Shown: piece by piece, positions 50,651 to 60,165 of the stretch
Layout of the letters: the number at the start of each line of letters is the position of its first letter
How positions within the stretch are numbered: position 1 is the first letter of the stretch
NCBI GenBank assembly: GCA_041398605.1
Contig: JAWKUK010000003.1
Coordinates: 496,001 to 560,000, forward strand
DNA from: JAWKUK01 sp041398605
GTDB taxonomy: Bacteria > Planctomycetota > UBA1135 > GCA-002686595
Direction: 5' to 3'
Length of the DNA: 64,000 bases
Position numbers and translations under genes: made by a program
Notes under the pieces: generated by a model
Seen by the model: only the letters and a program-made list of their open reading frames with translations
Databases searched by the model: none
What the model was told of the DNA's origin: nothing

Positions 50651-51577
50651 ATGATGCTGCGACGAAATCCAGAGACCTCCGTGCTGCGGCTCGGCCCGCT
50701 CAGCGGCGTCGCGCTGCTGGCTGCGGGCTGCATCTACGCGCCAGAGCGGACGATCCCCGACCCGCTGCCTGAGGTGCGGGCGTGGGCGCTCGCCGAGCGC
50801 CCCGCCGGCGCTTTCCTGGGCCTCACGCTGGTGGAGAACGACAGCGGCTCGCTCGAGGACCTCTCGTTTGCCGCAGGCCTGCGCGTCGCCAAGGTGGTCG
50901 CGAACTCCCCGGCCGCCCAGGCCGGCGTGCAGCTCGAGGACGTCCTCGTTGAAGCGGACGGCGCGGAGCTGTTCGCGCCGGAGGACATGAGCGCGCTGCT
51001 CGCAGCCAAAGGCGCCGGGGAGCGCATCCTGCTCGCCGTGCAGCGCGGCGACACGGTCTTCGACGTGCCCGTCGAGCTGACGGACTCGGGCGCCGGCGCG
51101 GCGACCGTCAAGCCCCTCTATCACCTCGATCCCGCGCGCACCCGCGCCGCGTGGGCCGACGGTGACCGTGGCGCGATCCTCGTCGCGCGGCCGGACGCAG
51201 GCCCGATGCGCAACATGCCGATCGGGACCCTCGTCACGGCGGTCGACGGCGCCCCCATCCTGTCGGGGCACGGCCTCGTGCGCGACCTCGCGCGGCGCGA
51301 GCCAGGCGCCGACGTCGAGCTCCGCGGCCAAACGCCCGCAGGAGAGGCCGAGACGTTCGAGGTGCGGCTCTTGAGCGAGGGCCGCGTCGTCACGCGCGCG
51401 TCGGTGCCGGTGCTCTTCACGTACGACGCGAACCTCGAGGCGGATCGGCGCTCATTCGTGTTGCTCGACCTCTGGCTCATCTCGCTGCTGCGCTATGAGC
51501 GCGACGGCGGCGAGCGGCGCTGGAGCGTGCTGCGGTTCTTCCAGTGGTCCTCCGGCGTCGGGGAGCTCGGCGGATGA
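50651..51577 (+). CDS. PDZ-domain lipoprotein
   Basis: 308 residues. MMLRRNPETSVLRLGPLSGV leads to VALLAAGCIYAPERTIPDP, a lipoprotein signal with Cys at ~27. A PDZ-like domain at ~50-130 (AAGLRVAKVVANSPAAQAGVQLEDVLVEADG is split here: AAGLRVAKVVANSPAAQAGV carries the carboxylate-loop-type turn) and a second, weaker at ~170-230 (MRNMPIGTLVTAVDGAPILS). PDZ lipoproteins often act as adaptor or assembly factors for envelope machines. ATGA overlap with the following FG-GAP gene indicates coupled translation. No protease catalytic residues are present, so it is a non-enzymatic PDZ protein. Confidence 0.78.
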   Translation: MMLRRNPETSVLRLGPLSGVALLAAGCIYAPERTIPDPLPEVRAWALAERPAGAFLGLTLVENDSGSLEDLSFAAGLRVAKVVANSPAAQAGVQLEDVLVEADGAELFAPEDMSALLAAKGAGERILLAVQRGDTVFDVPVELTDSGAGAATVKPLYHLDPARTRAAWADGDRGAILVARPDAGPMRNMPIGTLVTAVDGAPILSGHGLVRDLARREPGADVELRGQTPAGEAETFEVRLLSEGRVVTRASVPVLFTYDANLEADRRSFVLLDLWLISLLRYERDGGERRWSVLRFFQWSSGVGELGG

Positions 51578-53172
51578 CGGCGCTCCACGCCCTCCTCGTA
51601 TGCGCGTCCCTCGCGCCCCAAGAGTCGCACTTCATCGACGCATCGCTGCCCGTCGAAGGCACGTTGCTCGCGGCGGAGTTCATCGACGTCGACATGGATG
51701 GGCGGGACGAGGTCGTGCTCGCCGTTCGGACCCCGGCCGGCGCGCGCGAGATCCGGATCCACGACGCGGGCCCGGAGTCCGTCGCTCGGACGCCGAAGCG
51801 AACGATCCGCGTGCTCGAAGACGTCGTCGCCTGGACGTTCGCTGACGTACGCGAGGAGCCCGGACGCGAGCTCGTGTTGCTGACCCGCGGCGGCGCGTTT
51901 GCGATGGACCCGAACGTCGAGCGTCTGCGCGGGAACATTCGGCGGTTGATCGACGTCCCGCTGCTCTACGACGTCCCCAACCCGCTCGCGCTGCCCTATT
52001 GGGCGTACGTGCTCGAGACCGGGCGCGGGGAACGCTTGCTGCTCCCCGACCGCAACGGCTTTGCGCTCTACGGGCCGCCCGAGGTCGGCCCGGCGGGCGC
52101 CGGCGACGCCCCCGGCGAGGACGGTGCAGAGGGCGCGTGGCGCCGGCTCACGGATTGGCCGGCCGGCGGCGGCGCGATCGCCCCGGACCCGGACGACGAC
52201 GAAGCCCGGCGGCGCAAGATGGAGAGCGACCGCCGCCGCGGCGAAGCGCGCTTCGCGGACACGGTCGGCTCCGACCTGATGCCGTTCATGAGCGAGTCGC
52301 TCGGGACGACGCTGGCCTCCGACGGGCGCTCGATGCGCGCCCCCGCGCTCGTCGACATCGACGGCGATGGGCGCCGGGACCTGCTCCTCTTGCTCGACAA
52401 GCAGCTCCGCGTGCACATCGCGACCGCTGAGGGGATCCCGGCGATCGCGACGCGCACGGAGGAGCTGCCGGAATACCTGAAGCGCGGCGACCAGGCCGCG
52501 AGCCTGCGCCTCGTCGACCTCGACGGCGACGGCCGGCTCGACCTCCTGGCGACGTGGAGCGAGGACCTGAAGTCCTTCGAGAACGTCGAGTGGCGCGTGT
52601 TCGTGCTGCTCTCGAAGCCGGGCAGGATGTTCCCGGCCGAACCCAATCAAGTGCTGCGCTTCGAGGCCGCGCAGATCCGCCTCGACGTCGGCCTGATCGA
52701 TGGCGACAAGCGCCCCGACCTCGTCGTGCGGACCTTCGTGCTGCCCGGCAAGATCGAGGCCGCGACCGGCCTGAAGTTCGAGTTCTCGCACCTCATGTAC
52801 CGCGGCGAGCGCGGCGGGTTCGAGCGCAAGCCGACCCTGCGCCAGGCCCGCACCTACGACGAGTCCGGCGTGCGGGAGGTCATCGCCAATCGCCGCATGA
52901 CCATGGACTGCAGCGGCGACGGCCTCGGCGACCTGGTCGAGGTCGGCCTCGACGGCCGCATCGCGATCAAGCGCCTCCGCAAGGAGTCGGGCTTCTTCTC
53001 GGCGACGAAGTGGCTCATCGACGACGCGCCGTGGAAGAGCTACGCGGCGCGTGGCTCGGTGCTCTCGCTGGAGATCGAGGACCTGAACGGCGACGGGCTC
53101 GGCGATATCGTCAGCCGCGGCGAGAACGGCCTGACCGTGCTGCTGTCGAAGAAGGGCAAGGGCAACGGATGA
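51574..53172 (+). CDS. FG-GAP/VCBS repeat protein, first of a pair
   Basis: 532 residues. ATG at 51574 overlaps the PDZ gene stop (ATGA). The start ALHALLVCASLAPQESHFID is a short hydrophobic segment, possibly a signal. Three or more blades contain Ca-binding DxDxDGxxD signatures: VDMDGRDEVVLAV, VDIDGDGRRDLLLL, LVDLDGDGRLDLLATW and SGDGLGDLVEVG. Others are degenerate (LIDGDKRPDLVVR). Predicted secreted or periplasmic beta-propeller. It is partnered with a second FG-GAP gene whose start overlaps its stop, so the two proteins are probably made together, perhaps in a complex with the PDZ lipoprotein. Substrate unknown. Confidence 0.8.
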   Translation: MTALHALLVCASLAPQESHFIDASLPVEGTLLAAEFIDVDMDGRDEVVLAVRTPAGAREIRIHDAGPESVARTPKRTIRVLEDVVAWTFADVREEPGRELVLLTRGGAFAMDPNVERLRGNIRRLIDVPLLYDVPNPLALPYWAYVLETGRGERLLLPDRNGFALYGPPEVGPAGAGDAPGEDGAEGAWRRLTDWPAGGGAIAPDPDDDEARRRKMESDRRRGEARFADTVGSDLMPFMSESLGTTLASDGRSMRAPALVDIDGDGRRDLLLLLDKQLRVHIATAEGIPAIATRTEELPEYLKRGDQAASLRLVDLDGDGRLDLLATWSEDLKSFENVEWRVFVLLSKPGRMFPAEPNQVLRFEAAQIRLDVGLIDGDKRPDLVVRTFVLPGKIEAATGLKFEFSHLMYRGERGGFERKPTLRQARTYDESGVREVIANRRMTMDCSGDGLGDLVEVGLDGRIAIKRLRKESGFFSATKWLIDDAPWKSYAARGSVLSLEIEDLNGDGLGDIVSRGENGLTVLLSKKGKGNG

Positions 53173-54950
53173 CGATCTTCCTCGCACTCACGGCGGCGCT
53201 CGCGCTGCAGGCTCCGACGGCCGACGGCAGCGCCGCGCCGCGCGCCGAGGTCTCGACCACCGAAGCCTCGTTCGTCTCGCCTGGGCTCGTCGAGACGCGC
53301 ATCGCGCTGCAGAATGACGGGTCACGGCTGGCGCTGCGGGACCTCGACGGCGACGGCGGCAGCGAGCTGTTGCGGCTCGACAAGGTCGGTGTCGCGGTGC
53401 GGGCGCTCGGGCAGGACGGCGCCTTCAGCGAAGCCGAAGCCCTCCTGCCTTGGCCCGGGAAGCGCGTCGCGTGGGACCTCGTCGACCTCGACGGGGACGG
53501 CCGGATCGAGCTCGTGACGGTCACCGATGGCCGCCGCGTCGAGCTGCGCAACTGGACCGCGAGCGGCGGCCCCGCTGGCGCCTGGAACGAGCCCACGCTC
53601 CTCCTCGAAGAGCTCTGCTACCTGCCCTGGGGGGTGACGCGTGTCGGGCTCGCGCGTGACGTCGATGGCGACGGGCGCGCGGACCTCGTGCTCCCGGGCG
53701 CCGGCATCTTCCGCATCCGACGCAACTTGGGGGTGGGCCTCGACGAGGAGAGCGGCGGCGACGCGGCAACGGGTGCCGGCGCTGGCGGGCCCGCGACGCC
53801 CCGGCTGCGCTTCGAAGCGCCGATCGAGGTCGCGTTCGAGCCCGAGGTCGAGCTCGACCTCGGCGAGCCCGAGCGGCTCTCCTCGGCGTTTGCGCAGCAC
53901 GTCGAGGTGCCCTGGTTCCGCGTCGAGGACATCGATGGGGACGGCGCGCTCGACCTCGTCTCCGAGACGACGGACCGCGACGCGATCCACCTCGCGCGCC
54001 CGACGATCTCCACCCAGCCGACTTGGGTGCTCGACCTCGTCGCGCTGCGTGGCGCGCAGGGCGGCGCCACGATCGACTTGGATGACCTCCTGTCCTTCGT
54101 GTCCGGCACGGCGCAGTGGCGCGTCGCGGACCTCGACGGCGTGCCGCCGAACGACCTCGTCCTGGGCGCGGAGGGCACATTCAAGCTGTACCTCGGCGGC
54201 GCCGCGACGGGGCCGCGCGACCGCGCCGACCAGGTCCTGAAGGCCAGCGGCAACGTGCTGTACTTCTTCCTGCGCGACGTGCTCGGCGACGGCAAGCCGG
54301 ACCTGCAGATCGCGCGCGGCGAGCGGCTCTCGCTCGCGAAGCTGCTGCGCTTCCTGCTGCTGCCCGGGCGCATCGAGTTCGAGCTGTTCACCTACGAGAA
54401 CCTCGGCGTCGAGTTCGATCGCAAGCCGACGCGGCGCTCGACGCTGGCGCTGCGCGTGCCGCGGCTGCTCGGCTTCCTCGACGACGTCGAGCAGCTCTCG
54501 GACGAGCTCGAGAAGCAGTGGGACATCCCTGCGCGACGCATCGACTGGGACGGGGACGGCGCCAACGACGACGTGCTCGACCAGCGCGGCGGGCGGCTCG
54601 TCGTCGTGCGCGACTGTGCGCCTGGCAAGCAGCGCTGGGAGGACCTCCCTGCGACCGACATGGACGGGCTCGTCGAGCGGGTCATCTTGGAGGACCTCGA
54701 TCGCGCGGGCAACGGCGGCGAGAGCGTGATCGATATCGGCGAGATCGACCGCTTCGCGATGGCGCCGGGCGCGGCCCTGCGCGACTTGGCAGCGAACCGC
54801 GAGGCGGTGGTCGAAGCGGCGCTCTCTGGCGTCACGAAAGAGCGCGCGCTGCGCGGTATCGACATCGACGGCGACGGCCGGATCGACCTCGTCGCGTCCG
54901 GTCGCGATGAGAAGAACGTCTGGCGCGTGCAGATCTTCGTGCGCAGGTGA
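53169..54950 (+). CDS. FG-GAP/VCBS repeat protein, second of a pair
   Basis: 593 residues with a signal-like start (MTIFLALTAALALQAPTADG). Calcium-type blades include LRDLDGDGGSELLRLD, DLVDLDGDGRIELVTVT, ARDVDGDGRADLVLP, VEDIDGDGALDLVSET and GIDIDGDGRIDLVAS. A region around 290-370 departs from the repeat pattern (FKLYLGGAATGPRD and RLSLAKLLRFLLLPGRIEFE), suggesting an inserted domain shared in position with the first member, which has GLKFEFSHLMYRGE. Overlaps its upstream neighbour by 4 bases. Last gene of the operon; a 166-base gap precedes the helicase. Likely secreted, role unknown. Confidence 0.8.
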   Translation: MTIFLALTAALALQAPTADGSAAPRAEVSTTEASFVSPGLVETRIALQNDGSRLALRDLDGDGGSELLRLDKVGVAVRALGQDGAFSEAEALLPWPGKRVAWDLVDLDGDGRIELVTVTDGRRVELRNWTASGGPAGAWNEPTLLLEELCYLPWGVTRVGLARDVDGDGRADLVLPGAGIFRIRRNLGVGLDEESGGDAATGAGAGGPATPRLRFEAPIEVAFEPEVELDLGEPERLSSAFAQHVEVPWFRVEDIDGDGALDLVSETTDRDAIHLARPTISTQPTWVLDLVALRGAQGGATIDLDDLLSFVSGTAQWRVADLDGVPPNDLVLGAEGTFKLYLGGAATGPRDRADQVLKASGNVLYFFLRDVLGDGKPDLQIARGERLSLAKLLRFLLLPGRIEFELFTYENLGVEFDRKPTRRSTLALRVPRLLGFLDDVEQLSDELEKQWDIPARRIDWDGDGANDDVLDQRGGRLVVVRDCAPGKQRWEDLPATDMDGLVERVILEDLDRAGNGGESVIDIGEIDRFAMAPGAALRDLAANREAVVEAALSGVTKERALRGIDIDGDGRIDLVASGRDEKNVWRVQIFVRR

Positions 54951-55116
54951 GCCGGACCTACGCTGCGCCGACTTCGGTGAGGGCGGCGCTGGATTGGACA
55001 GGACCCCGTTTGGACCGCCGCTGGCCCCCTGCGTGGCGCCACCACCGCCCCGTCGGCGGGCACAGGACGAGCGACGTCAGCCGCGCTGACCGGCGGTAGG
55101 CTACGGCGAAGCGCCC

Positions 55117-58100
55117 ATGTCATTCACGTACCCGACCGATCTCGTCCGACGATACTTCGCAGCTTGGGTGATACGCGACGGTGACTCGCTGCCGCTCGAT
55201 CCGCGCTACATCATCGCGCCGACGCGTATCGAGGGGGGCCTCACTGCGCAGGTCTCGCCCCTCCATCGACACCGCGTGGTGGCCCTCTGGGACGGGCCGC
55301 GGGCCCCGGGTGCGTGCTCCTGTGACGAGGACTCTGACGAGGGTCCGTGCGAGCACATCTGGGCGCTCTTGCGCTGGGCGGACCGCGCGCTCGGGCGCTC
55401 GCCGGCTCGCCCGCAGGCGGCCGGCCCGCCGCCAGACGCGCCAGAATGGGCGACGCGATTGCACCGGCTGAGCGAGTCGCCCGTTGTTTGGATCGAGGAC
55501 CCGTGGGACTCCATCGACGAAGTCGCCGGCGAGCTGCGCTACCAAATCCACGCGGACTCGGGCCCCAGCGCCGAGGCCGCGTTGACGCTGCGAGTGGTGC
55601 GCCGCAAGCAGCTCAAGGGCGGCGCCTTTGGCGAGGCGAAGCCAGTCGCCATCGAACGTGACGACCTGAGGCTTCACGACCCCGAGGATCGCCAGCTCGT
55701 CGCGCTGCTGAGGGCAGCGTGCGACGCCGCCCCGTACAGCCGCTACAGCTTCCGCGCGCGACCCACGGGGCAGGTCGCTCTGCCGGAGGCGCTCGCGAGA
55801 GAGGTGCTGCCGCGGATGGCGCGCACGGGGCGGCTGGACGTCATGGACGACGATGGGCGTATGGTGCCGCTGGCCTTTGACGACGGGCAACCTTGGCGCC
55901 TGCGGCTGCGAGTCGCGCGCGACGTCGAACGGAGCGAGGCCTCGCTCATCGGCGAGCTCGCGCGCCCAGCAGCGGGCGTCCATGCGGACGCGCCACCCGC
56001 CCTCGACGCGCACGCGCTGCATGCGCCGCACGAGGAGCGCCTAGGCCTGAGCGAGGTGCTGCGGTTCTTCGGACGGGTGTTCATCGTGACGGCGCGCGGT
56101 CTGTCACGGCTGCAGGTCCACGAAGGCGCCCTGTGGATGGCCGAGCTCTGGCGCAACGGCCCGCTGACTGTGCCGCTCGACGAGCTCTCGCGCATCACGG
56201 ACTTGATCCGCACGCTGCCTAAGTCGCTGCTGGCCGAGGAGGACGCGGCGGGCGCCGCGTACACCGGCGCGCCCGCGCCACACATCTTCATTGCGCCCCT
56301 GGACACCGACTCGCCCGCCGCCGGCGCGCGGCTCGCGTGCCGTATCCGCTTCGATTACGGGGCAGAAGGGCCTGTCGCGCCTGAGGATCGCGCGCCGCTA
56401 GTGAAGCGCGCCGACGGCACGTCTGTCATGCGCGACGTCGAAGCCGAGCGGGGACGCCTGGCGGAGTACCTCCGGCTCGGCGGACGGCGGACGCGCGCGG
56501 AGGCGAACCAGGGCGTGCACGGGACGATCGCTGCGCGCAAGCTGCCAGAGGTCGTCCGCGGGTTGCTGGCGCTCGATTGGTCGGTCACGGCGCAGGGACG
56601 CAGCTACGTCCAACCGGGCGGGAGCCGCGTCTCGGTGAGCACCGGCATCGACTGGTTCGAGCTCGAAGGCGGCCTTGAATTTGGTGACAAGCTCGTGCCC
56701 TTTCCAGAGCTCCTGAAAGCGCTCAAGAAGGGCGCGCGTGAGGTGGCGCTCGGGAACGGGCGCACTGGCGTGCTCCCGGAGCAGTGGCTGGCCGAGTGGC
56801 ATCTCCTGGAGCTCGCAGACGGGTCGTCTGGCGACAAGCTGACGTTTCGACGCAATCAGGGCTGGCTCTTGGACGCGCTCCTCGCGCAGCGCGAGGCCGA
56901 TGAGAAGGAGAAGCACCAGGCCGGACAAACTGGGTCGGACGCGGCGTTTGCGGCCTTCCGCGCGCGCCTGGCCGCGTTCCGGGGTGTCCACGTCGGGCGC
57001 GAGCCGGAGACATTCCAAGGCACCCTGCGGGCCTACCAGCGCCAGGCCTTGGGTTGGTTCGAGTTCCTGCGTGAGATGAGCTTCGGCGGGTGCCTCGCCG
57101 ATGACATGGGCCTCGGCAAGACGGTGCAGGTCCTCGCGCTGCTCGAGTCGCGGCGGACGCTGGAGCGTGCCGGGCCGTCGCTCGTCGTCGCGCCGAGATC
57201 GCTGATCTTCAACTGGCTCGAAGAGGCCAAGCGCTTCGCGCCGGAGCTCCGTGTCCTCGACTACACCGGACCTGACCGCGAACAGAGGCGGCTCGCGGGC
57301 GTCTACGACCTCATCGTGACGACCTATGGGTCGCTGCGGCTCGACGCGCCAGCGCTAGCGGAGGTCCCGCTCGACTACGTCGTGCTCGACGAGGCGACCG
57401 CGATCAAGAACGACCACAGCCAGGCGGCGCGGGCCGTACGGCTCTTGCGGGCCGAGCACCGCCTCGCGCTCTCGGGGACGCCGGTGGAGAACCACATCGG
57501 CGAGCTCTGGTCACTCTTCGAGTTCCTGAACCCCGGCATGCTCGGACGCTCGACGGTGTTCCGCGAGCTGTGCAGCACGGGCGGCAGTTTGGAAGCGCGG
57601 CGGAAGCTCGCGAGCGCGCTGCGGCCTTTCTTTCTGCGGCGCACGAAGCGTGAGGTCCTGAAGGACCTGCCTGAGAAGAGCGAGCAAGTGATCGCGTGTG
57701 TGCTCTCGGAGAAGGAGCGCGCGCGCTACGACGAGCTCCGTGACCACTATCGAGCAGCGCTGGCTAGCCCGAACGCCGAGGGGCCCGAGGAGCGCCCGAG
57801 TGGGCGGACCAAGGCGAAGGACCCGAAGGACACGTTTCAGATGCTGGAGGCGCTGCTACGCCTGCGGCAGGCGGCCTGTCACCCAAGGCTGTTGGACCCG
57901 AAGCGCGTGAACGAGGAGTCCGCGAAGCTCGAGGAGTTGGTGCCGCGCCTGCAAGAGCTCGCCGAAGAGGGCCACAAGGCGCTCGTGTTCTCGCAGTTCA
58001 CGACCTTCTTGGCGCTGGTGCGCGCGCGGCTCGACAAGGTGGGGGTGCGCTACGAGTACCTCGACGGACAGACGCGCGATCGCCAGGCGCGCGTCGAGCG

Positions 58101-58425
58101 GTTCCAGTCGGATCCGGATTGCCCGGTGTTCTTGATCAGCTTGAAGGCGGGCGGGCACGGCCTCAACTTGACCGCGTCGGACTATGTGTTCCTGATGGAC
58201 CCGTGGTGGAACCCGGCGGTCGAGGCGCAGGCCATCGATCGTGCGCACCGGATGGGCCAAACGCGCCCGGTGATGGCGTACCGGTTGATCGCCAAAGACA
58301 CGATCGAGGAGCGGGTGCAGGAGCTCCAAGCTTCGAAGCGCGAGCTGGCCGAGGCGCTGTTCAGCGAAGGGGACGGCGCCCTGAAGTCGCTGACGCGCGA
58401 GGACTTGCGTGCGCTGCTGCAGTGA
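55117..58425 (+). CDS. SNF2-family helicase with SWIM zinc finger
   Basis: 1,102 residues. The SWIM-type zinc finger (CxCx~9CxH) is ACSCDEDSDEGPCEHIWALL near residue 68. A ~450-residue middle region (bacterial SNF2-associated) leads to the helicase core: Walker A CLADDMGLGKTVQVLALLES (~660), the box II reads DEAT rather than DEAH in VVLDEATAIKNDHSQA, SGTPVENHIGELWSLFEF, and C-terminal motifs V/VI with KALVFSQFTTFLALVRARL, LISLKAGGHGLNLTASDYVF and QAIDRAHRMGQTRPVMAYRL. Family role: ATP-dependent DNA translocation on duplex DNA, as in RapA relatives and standalone bacterial SNF2 proteins. No adjacent restriction or defence gene was seen. Confidence 0.9.
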   Translation: MSFTYPTDLVRRYFAAWVIRDGDSLPLDPRYIIAPTRIEGGLTAQVSPLHRHRVVALWDGPRAPGACSCDEDSDEGPCEHIWALLRWADRALGRSPARPQAAGPPPDAPEWATRLHRLSESPVVWIEDPWDSIDEVAGELRYQIHADSGPSAEAALTLRVVRRKQLKGGAFGEAKPVAIERDDLRLHDPEDRQLVALLRAACDAAPYSRYSFRARPTGQVALPEALAREVLPRMARTGRLDVMDDDGRMVPLAFDDGQPWRLRLRVARDVERSEASLIGELARPAAGVHADAPPALDAHALHAPHEERLGLSEVLRFFGRVFIVTARGLSRLQVHEGALWMAELWRNGPLTVPLDELSRITDLIRTLPKSLLAEEDAAGAAYTGAPAPHIFIAPLDTDSPAAGARLACRIRFDYGAEGPVAPEDRAPLVKRADGTSVMRDVEAERGRLAEYLRLGGRRTRAEANQGVHGTIAARKLPEVVRGLLALDWSVTAQGRSYVQPGGSRVSVSTGIDWFELEGGLEFGDKLVPFPELLKALKKGAREVALGNGRTGVLPEQWLAEWHLLELADGSSGDKLTFRRNQGWLLDALLAQREADEKEKHQAGQTGSDAAFAAFRARLAAFRGVHVGREPETFQGTLRAYQRQALGWFEFLREMSFGGCLADDMGLGKTVQVLALLESRRTLERAGPSLVVAPRSLIFNWLEEAKRFAPELRVLDYTGPDREQRRLAGVYDLIVTTYGSLRLDAPALAEVPLDYVVLDEATAIKNDHSQAARAVRLLRAEHRLALSGTPVENHIGELWSLFEFLNPGMLGRSTVFRELCSTGGSLEARRKLASALRPFFLRRTKREVLKDLPEKSEQVIACVLSEKERARYDELRDHYRAALASPNAEGPEERPSGRTKAKDPKDTFQMLEALLRLRQAACHPRLLDPKRVNEESAKLEELVPRLQELAEEGHKALVFSQFTTFLALVRARLDKVGVRYEYLDGQTRDRQARVERFQSDPDCPVFLISLKAGGHGLNLTASDYVFLMDPWWNPAVEAQAIDRAHRMGQTRPVMAYRLIAKDTIEERVQELQASKRELAEALFSEGDGALKSLTREDLRALLQ

Positions 58426-58466
58426 ACGGCGGCGGTCGTGGCGAGCGACCGCGCGCGCTGCGCGGG

Positions 58467-58517
58467 CTAGGAGTCTGCGCCACAGAACGCGGTTCGCAGC
58501 GTGGCGCTGGCTCCTAG
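58467..58517. terminator. Interrupted hairpin between convergent SNF2 and aldehyde dehydrogenase genes
   Basis: CTAGGAG-TCT-GCGCCAC pairs with GTGGCGC-TGG-CTCCTAG (arms 58467-58483 and 58501-58517) around a 17-base loop with a 3x3 internal bulge. It overlaps the stop codon of the aldehyde dehydrogenase gene. Probable terminator for one or both strands. Confidence 0.55.
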
Positions 58518-60043
58518 GTGAACTTGGCTTCGAGCAGCCCCTTGAAGCCCTGGACCGCGACGCGTTGGGTGTAGAAGTCGAGGCCGCGCAGGCCGCCGAG
58601 CTCCTCGCCGCCGCCCGCGCGGCCCGGGCCGCCGTGGACCATGCCCGGCAACACCATGCCCGGCGGCAAGGCCTGGTCCGCCGACTTGTCCGAGCCGATC
58701 CAGACCCGGCCATGGAACGGCGCGAGGCCGAGCACCGCGCGCTCCGTCCAATCCGCGTCATTCGAGTACACGCTGCACACGAGGCTGCCCTCGCCGCGGG
58801 CCGCGATCGCCGCCGCTTCGTCCGCGTCACCGCTGTACGGGACGATCGTCGCCACCGGGCCGAAGACCTCGAGCTCGTGCAACACCGCCGCCGACGCGTC
58901 CTTCGCGACGAGCAACGTCGGCGAAACGAAGCAACCTGCGCGCGGCGCCTCGGCCCCGCCACACACGATCTCCGCGACCGTAGCCAGCTTCGCGATCCCG
59001 GCCTGCACGTCCGCGTGCTGGCGCGCGTGCGCGACCGGGCCAAGCCGCACACCGGCGTCTGCGGGGTCCCCCATCTGCACGCGGCCGAGCTCGGCGATGA
59101 GGTCCGTCTGCACGTCCCCCACGCGGTCCGCCGGCACCAAGATGCGTCGCACCGCGGTGCACTTCTGCCCAGCCTTCTGCGTCATGTCGAGCGACACGTT
59201 CGACAAGAAGAGCCCATAGGCGTCCGACGACGCATCGACGTCCGGCGCCAAGATCGCCGAGTTCAGCGAGTCGGCCTCGACGTTCACGCGCACGTTCTGC
59301 TTGACGAGCGTCGGGTTCGCTCGGATCACCGCGCCCGTGGCCGCCGAGCCCGTGAACGCGACGCAGTCCTGGCCCGTCAAGTGGTCGAACAGGTCCCCCG
59401 CGCTGCCGCACAGGAACTGGAACGCGCCCTCGGGCACGAGCCCTGACTCTGTGATGATGTGCGCGATGCGCCACGCGACGAGCGCCGTCGCGGCCGCAGG
59501 TTTCTCGATCACGGGCACGCCCGCGAGCCACGCGCACGCCGCCTTCTCCATCATCCCCCACGCGGGGAAGTTGTACGCGTTGATGTGCACCGCGACGCCG
59601 CGGCGCGGCACACGGATGTGCTGCCCCCAGAAGCGGGCCGTGCGGCCGAGCTGCGCGCCCTCGCCGTCCACGAGGTACGGCTTGTCGCCGAGGCCCTTGC
59701 CAAACGACGCATAGGCCGCGAGGGTCCCCGTGGCCCCGTCGACGTCGAACTTGCCGTCGCCGCGCGTGTTGCCGCCGTTGGCCGCCGCCAGGTCCAAGAG
59801 CGCGTCACGCTCCGCGTGAATCGCAGCAGACACCCCCTTCAGCATTGCCGCGCGCTCTGCGAACGTCATCGCGCGCAGCGCGGCGCCGCCGACGTCACGG
59901 CCGTGGCGCACGACGGCCGCCATATCGATCCCCTCCGTGGAGGTCCGGGCGATCACGGCGTTGGTCGTCGGATTGGTGAGGTCCGATCCCTGCCCTGCGC
60001 CCTGCTTCCAGGCGCCGCACACGTAGCTGTCGAGGATTTGCAT
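58514..60043 (-). CDS. Aldehyde dehydrogenase, BoxD/PaaZ-like
   Basis: 509 residues. The ALDH catalytic Cys is in MTQKAGQKCTAVRRILVPAD and the catalytic Glu in NVEADSLNSAILAPDVD; NAD-binding motifs are INAYNFPAWGMMEKAACAWL and QDCVAFTGSAATGAVIRANP. The whole, with HGGPGRAGGGEELGG and YTQRVAVQGFKGLLEAKF at the end, matches the aldehyde dehydrogenase that acts on CoA-linked semialdehydes (3,4-dehydroadipyl-CoA semialdehyde, BoxD, or the dehydrogenase half of PaaZ). It would therefore act in aromatic-acid CoA pathways. No Box or Paa partners are in the window, so substrate assignment is provisional. Divergent from an SDR gene 122 bases away. Confidence 0.78.
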   Translation of the reverse strand: MQILDSYVCGAWKQGAGQGSDLTNPTTNAVIARTSTEGIDMAAVVRHGRDVGGAALRAMTFAERAAMLKGVSAAIHAERDALLDLAAANGGNTRGDGKFDVDGATGTLAAYASFGKGLGDKPYLVDGEGAQLGRTARFWGQHIRVPRRGVAVHINAYNFPAWGMMEKAACAWLAGVPVIEKPAAATALVAWRIAHIITESGLVPEGAFQFLCGSAGDLFDHLTGQDCVAFTGSAATGAVIRANPTLVKQNVRVNVEADSLNSAILAPDVDASSDAYGLFLSNVSLDMTQKAGQKCTAVRRILVPADRVGDVQTDLIAELGRVQMGDPADAGVRLGPVAHARQHADVQAGIAKLATVAEIVCGGAEAPRAGCFVSPTLLVAKDASAAVLHELEVFGPVATIVPYSGDADEAAAIAARGEGSLVCSVYSNDADWTERAVLGLAPFHGRVWIGSDKSADQALPPGMVLPGMVHGGPGRAGGGEELGGLRGLDFYTQRVAVQGFKGLLEAKFT

Positions 60044-60165
60044 GGTTCTCTTCCGAGGGCGAGCAAGATATCCGAAGGGGCGGCCGGGGGCCACGCGCGG
60101 ATTCCCGACGCGCCCAGTCGCCCCCCAGGTGGCCCCGCCCCACGCGCCTCGCGTAGGCTCAGGCG

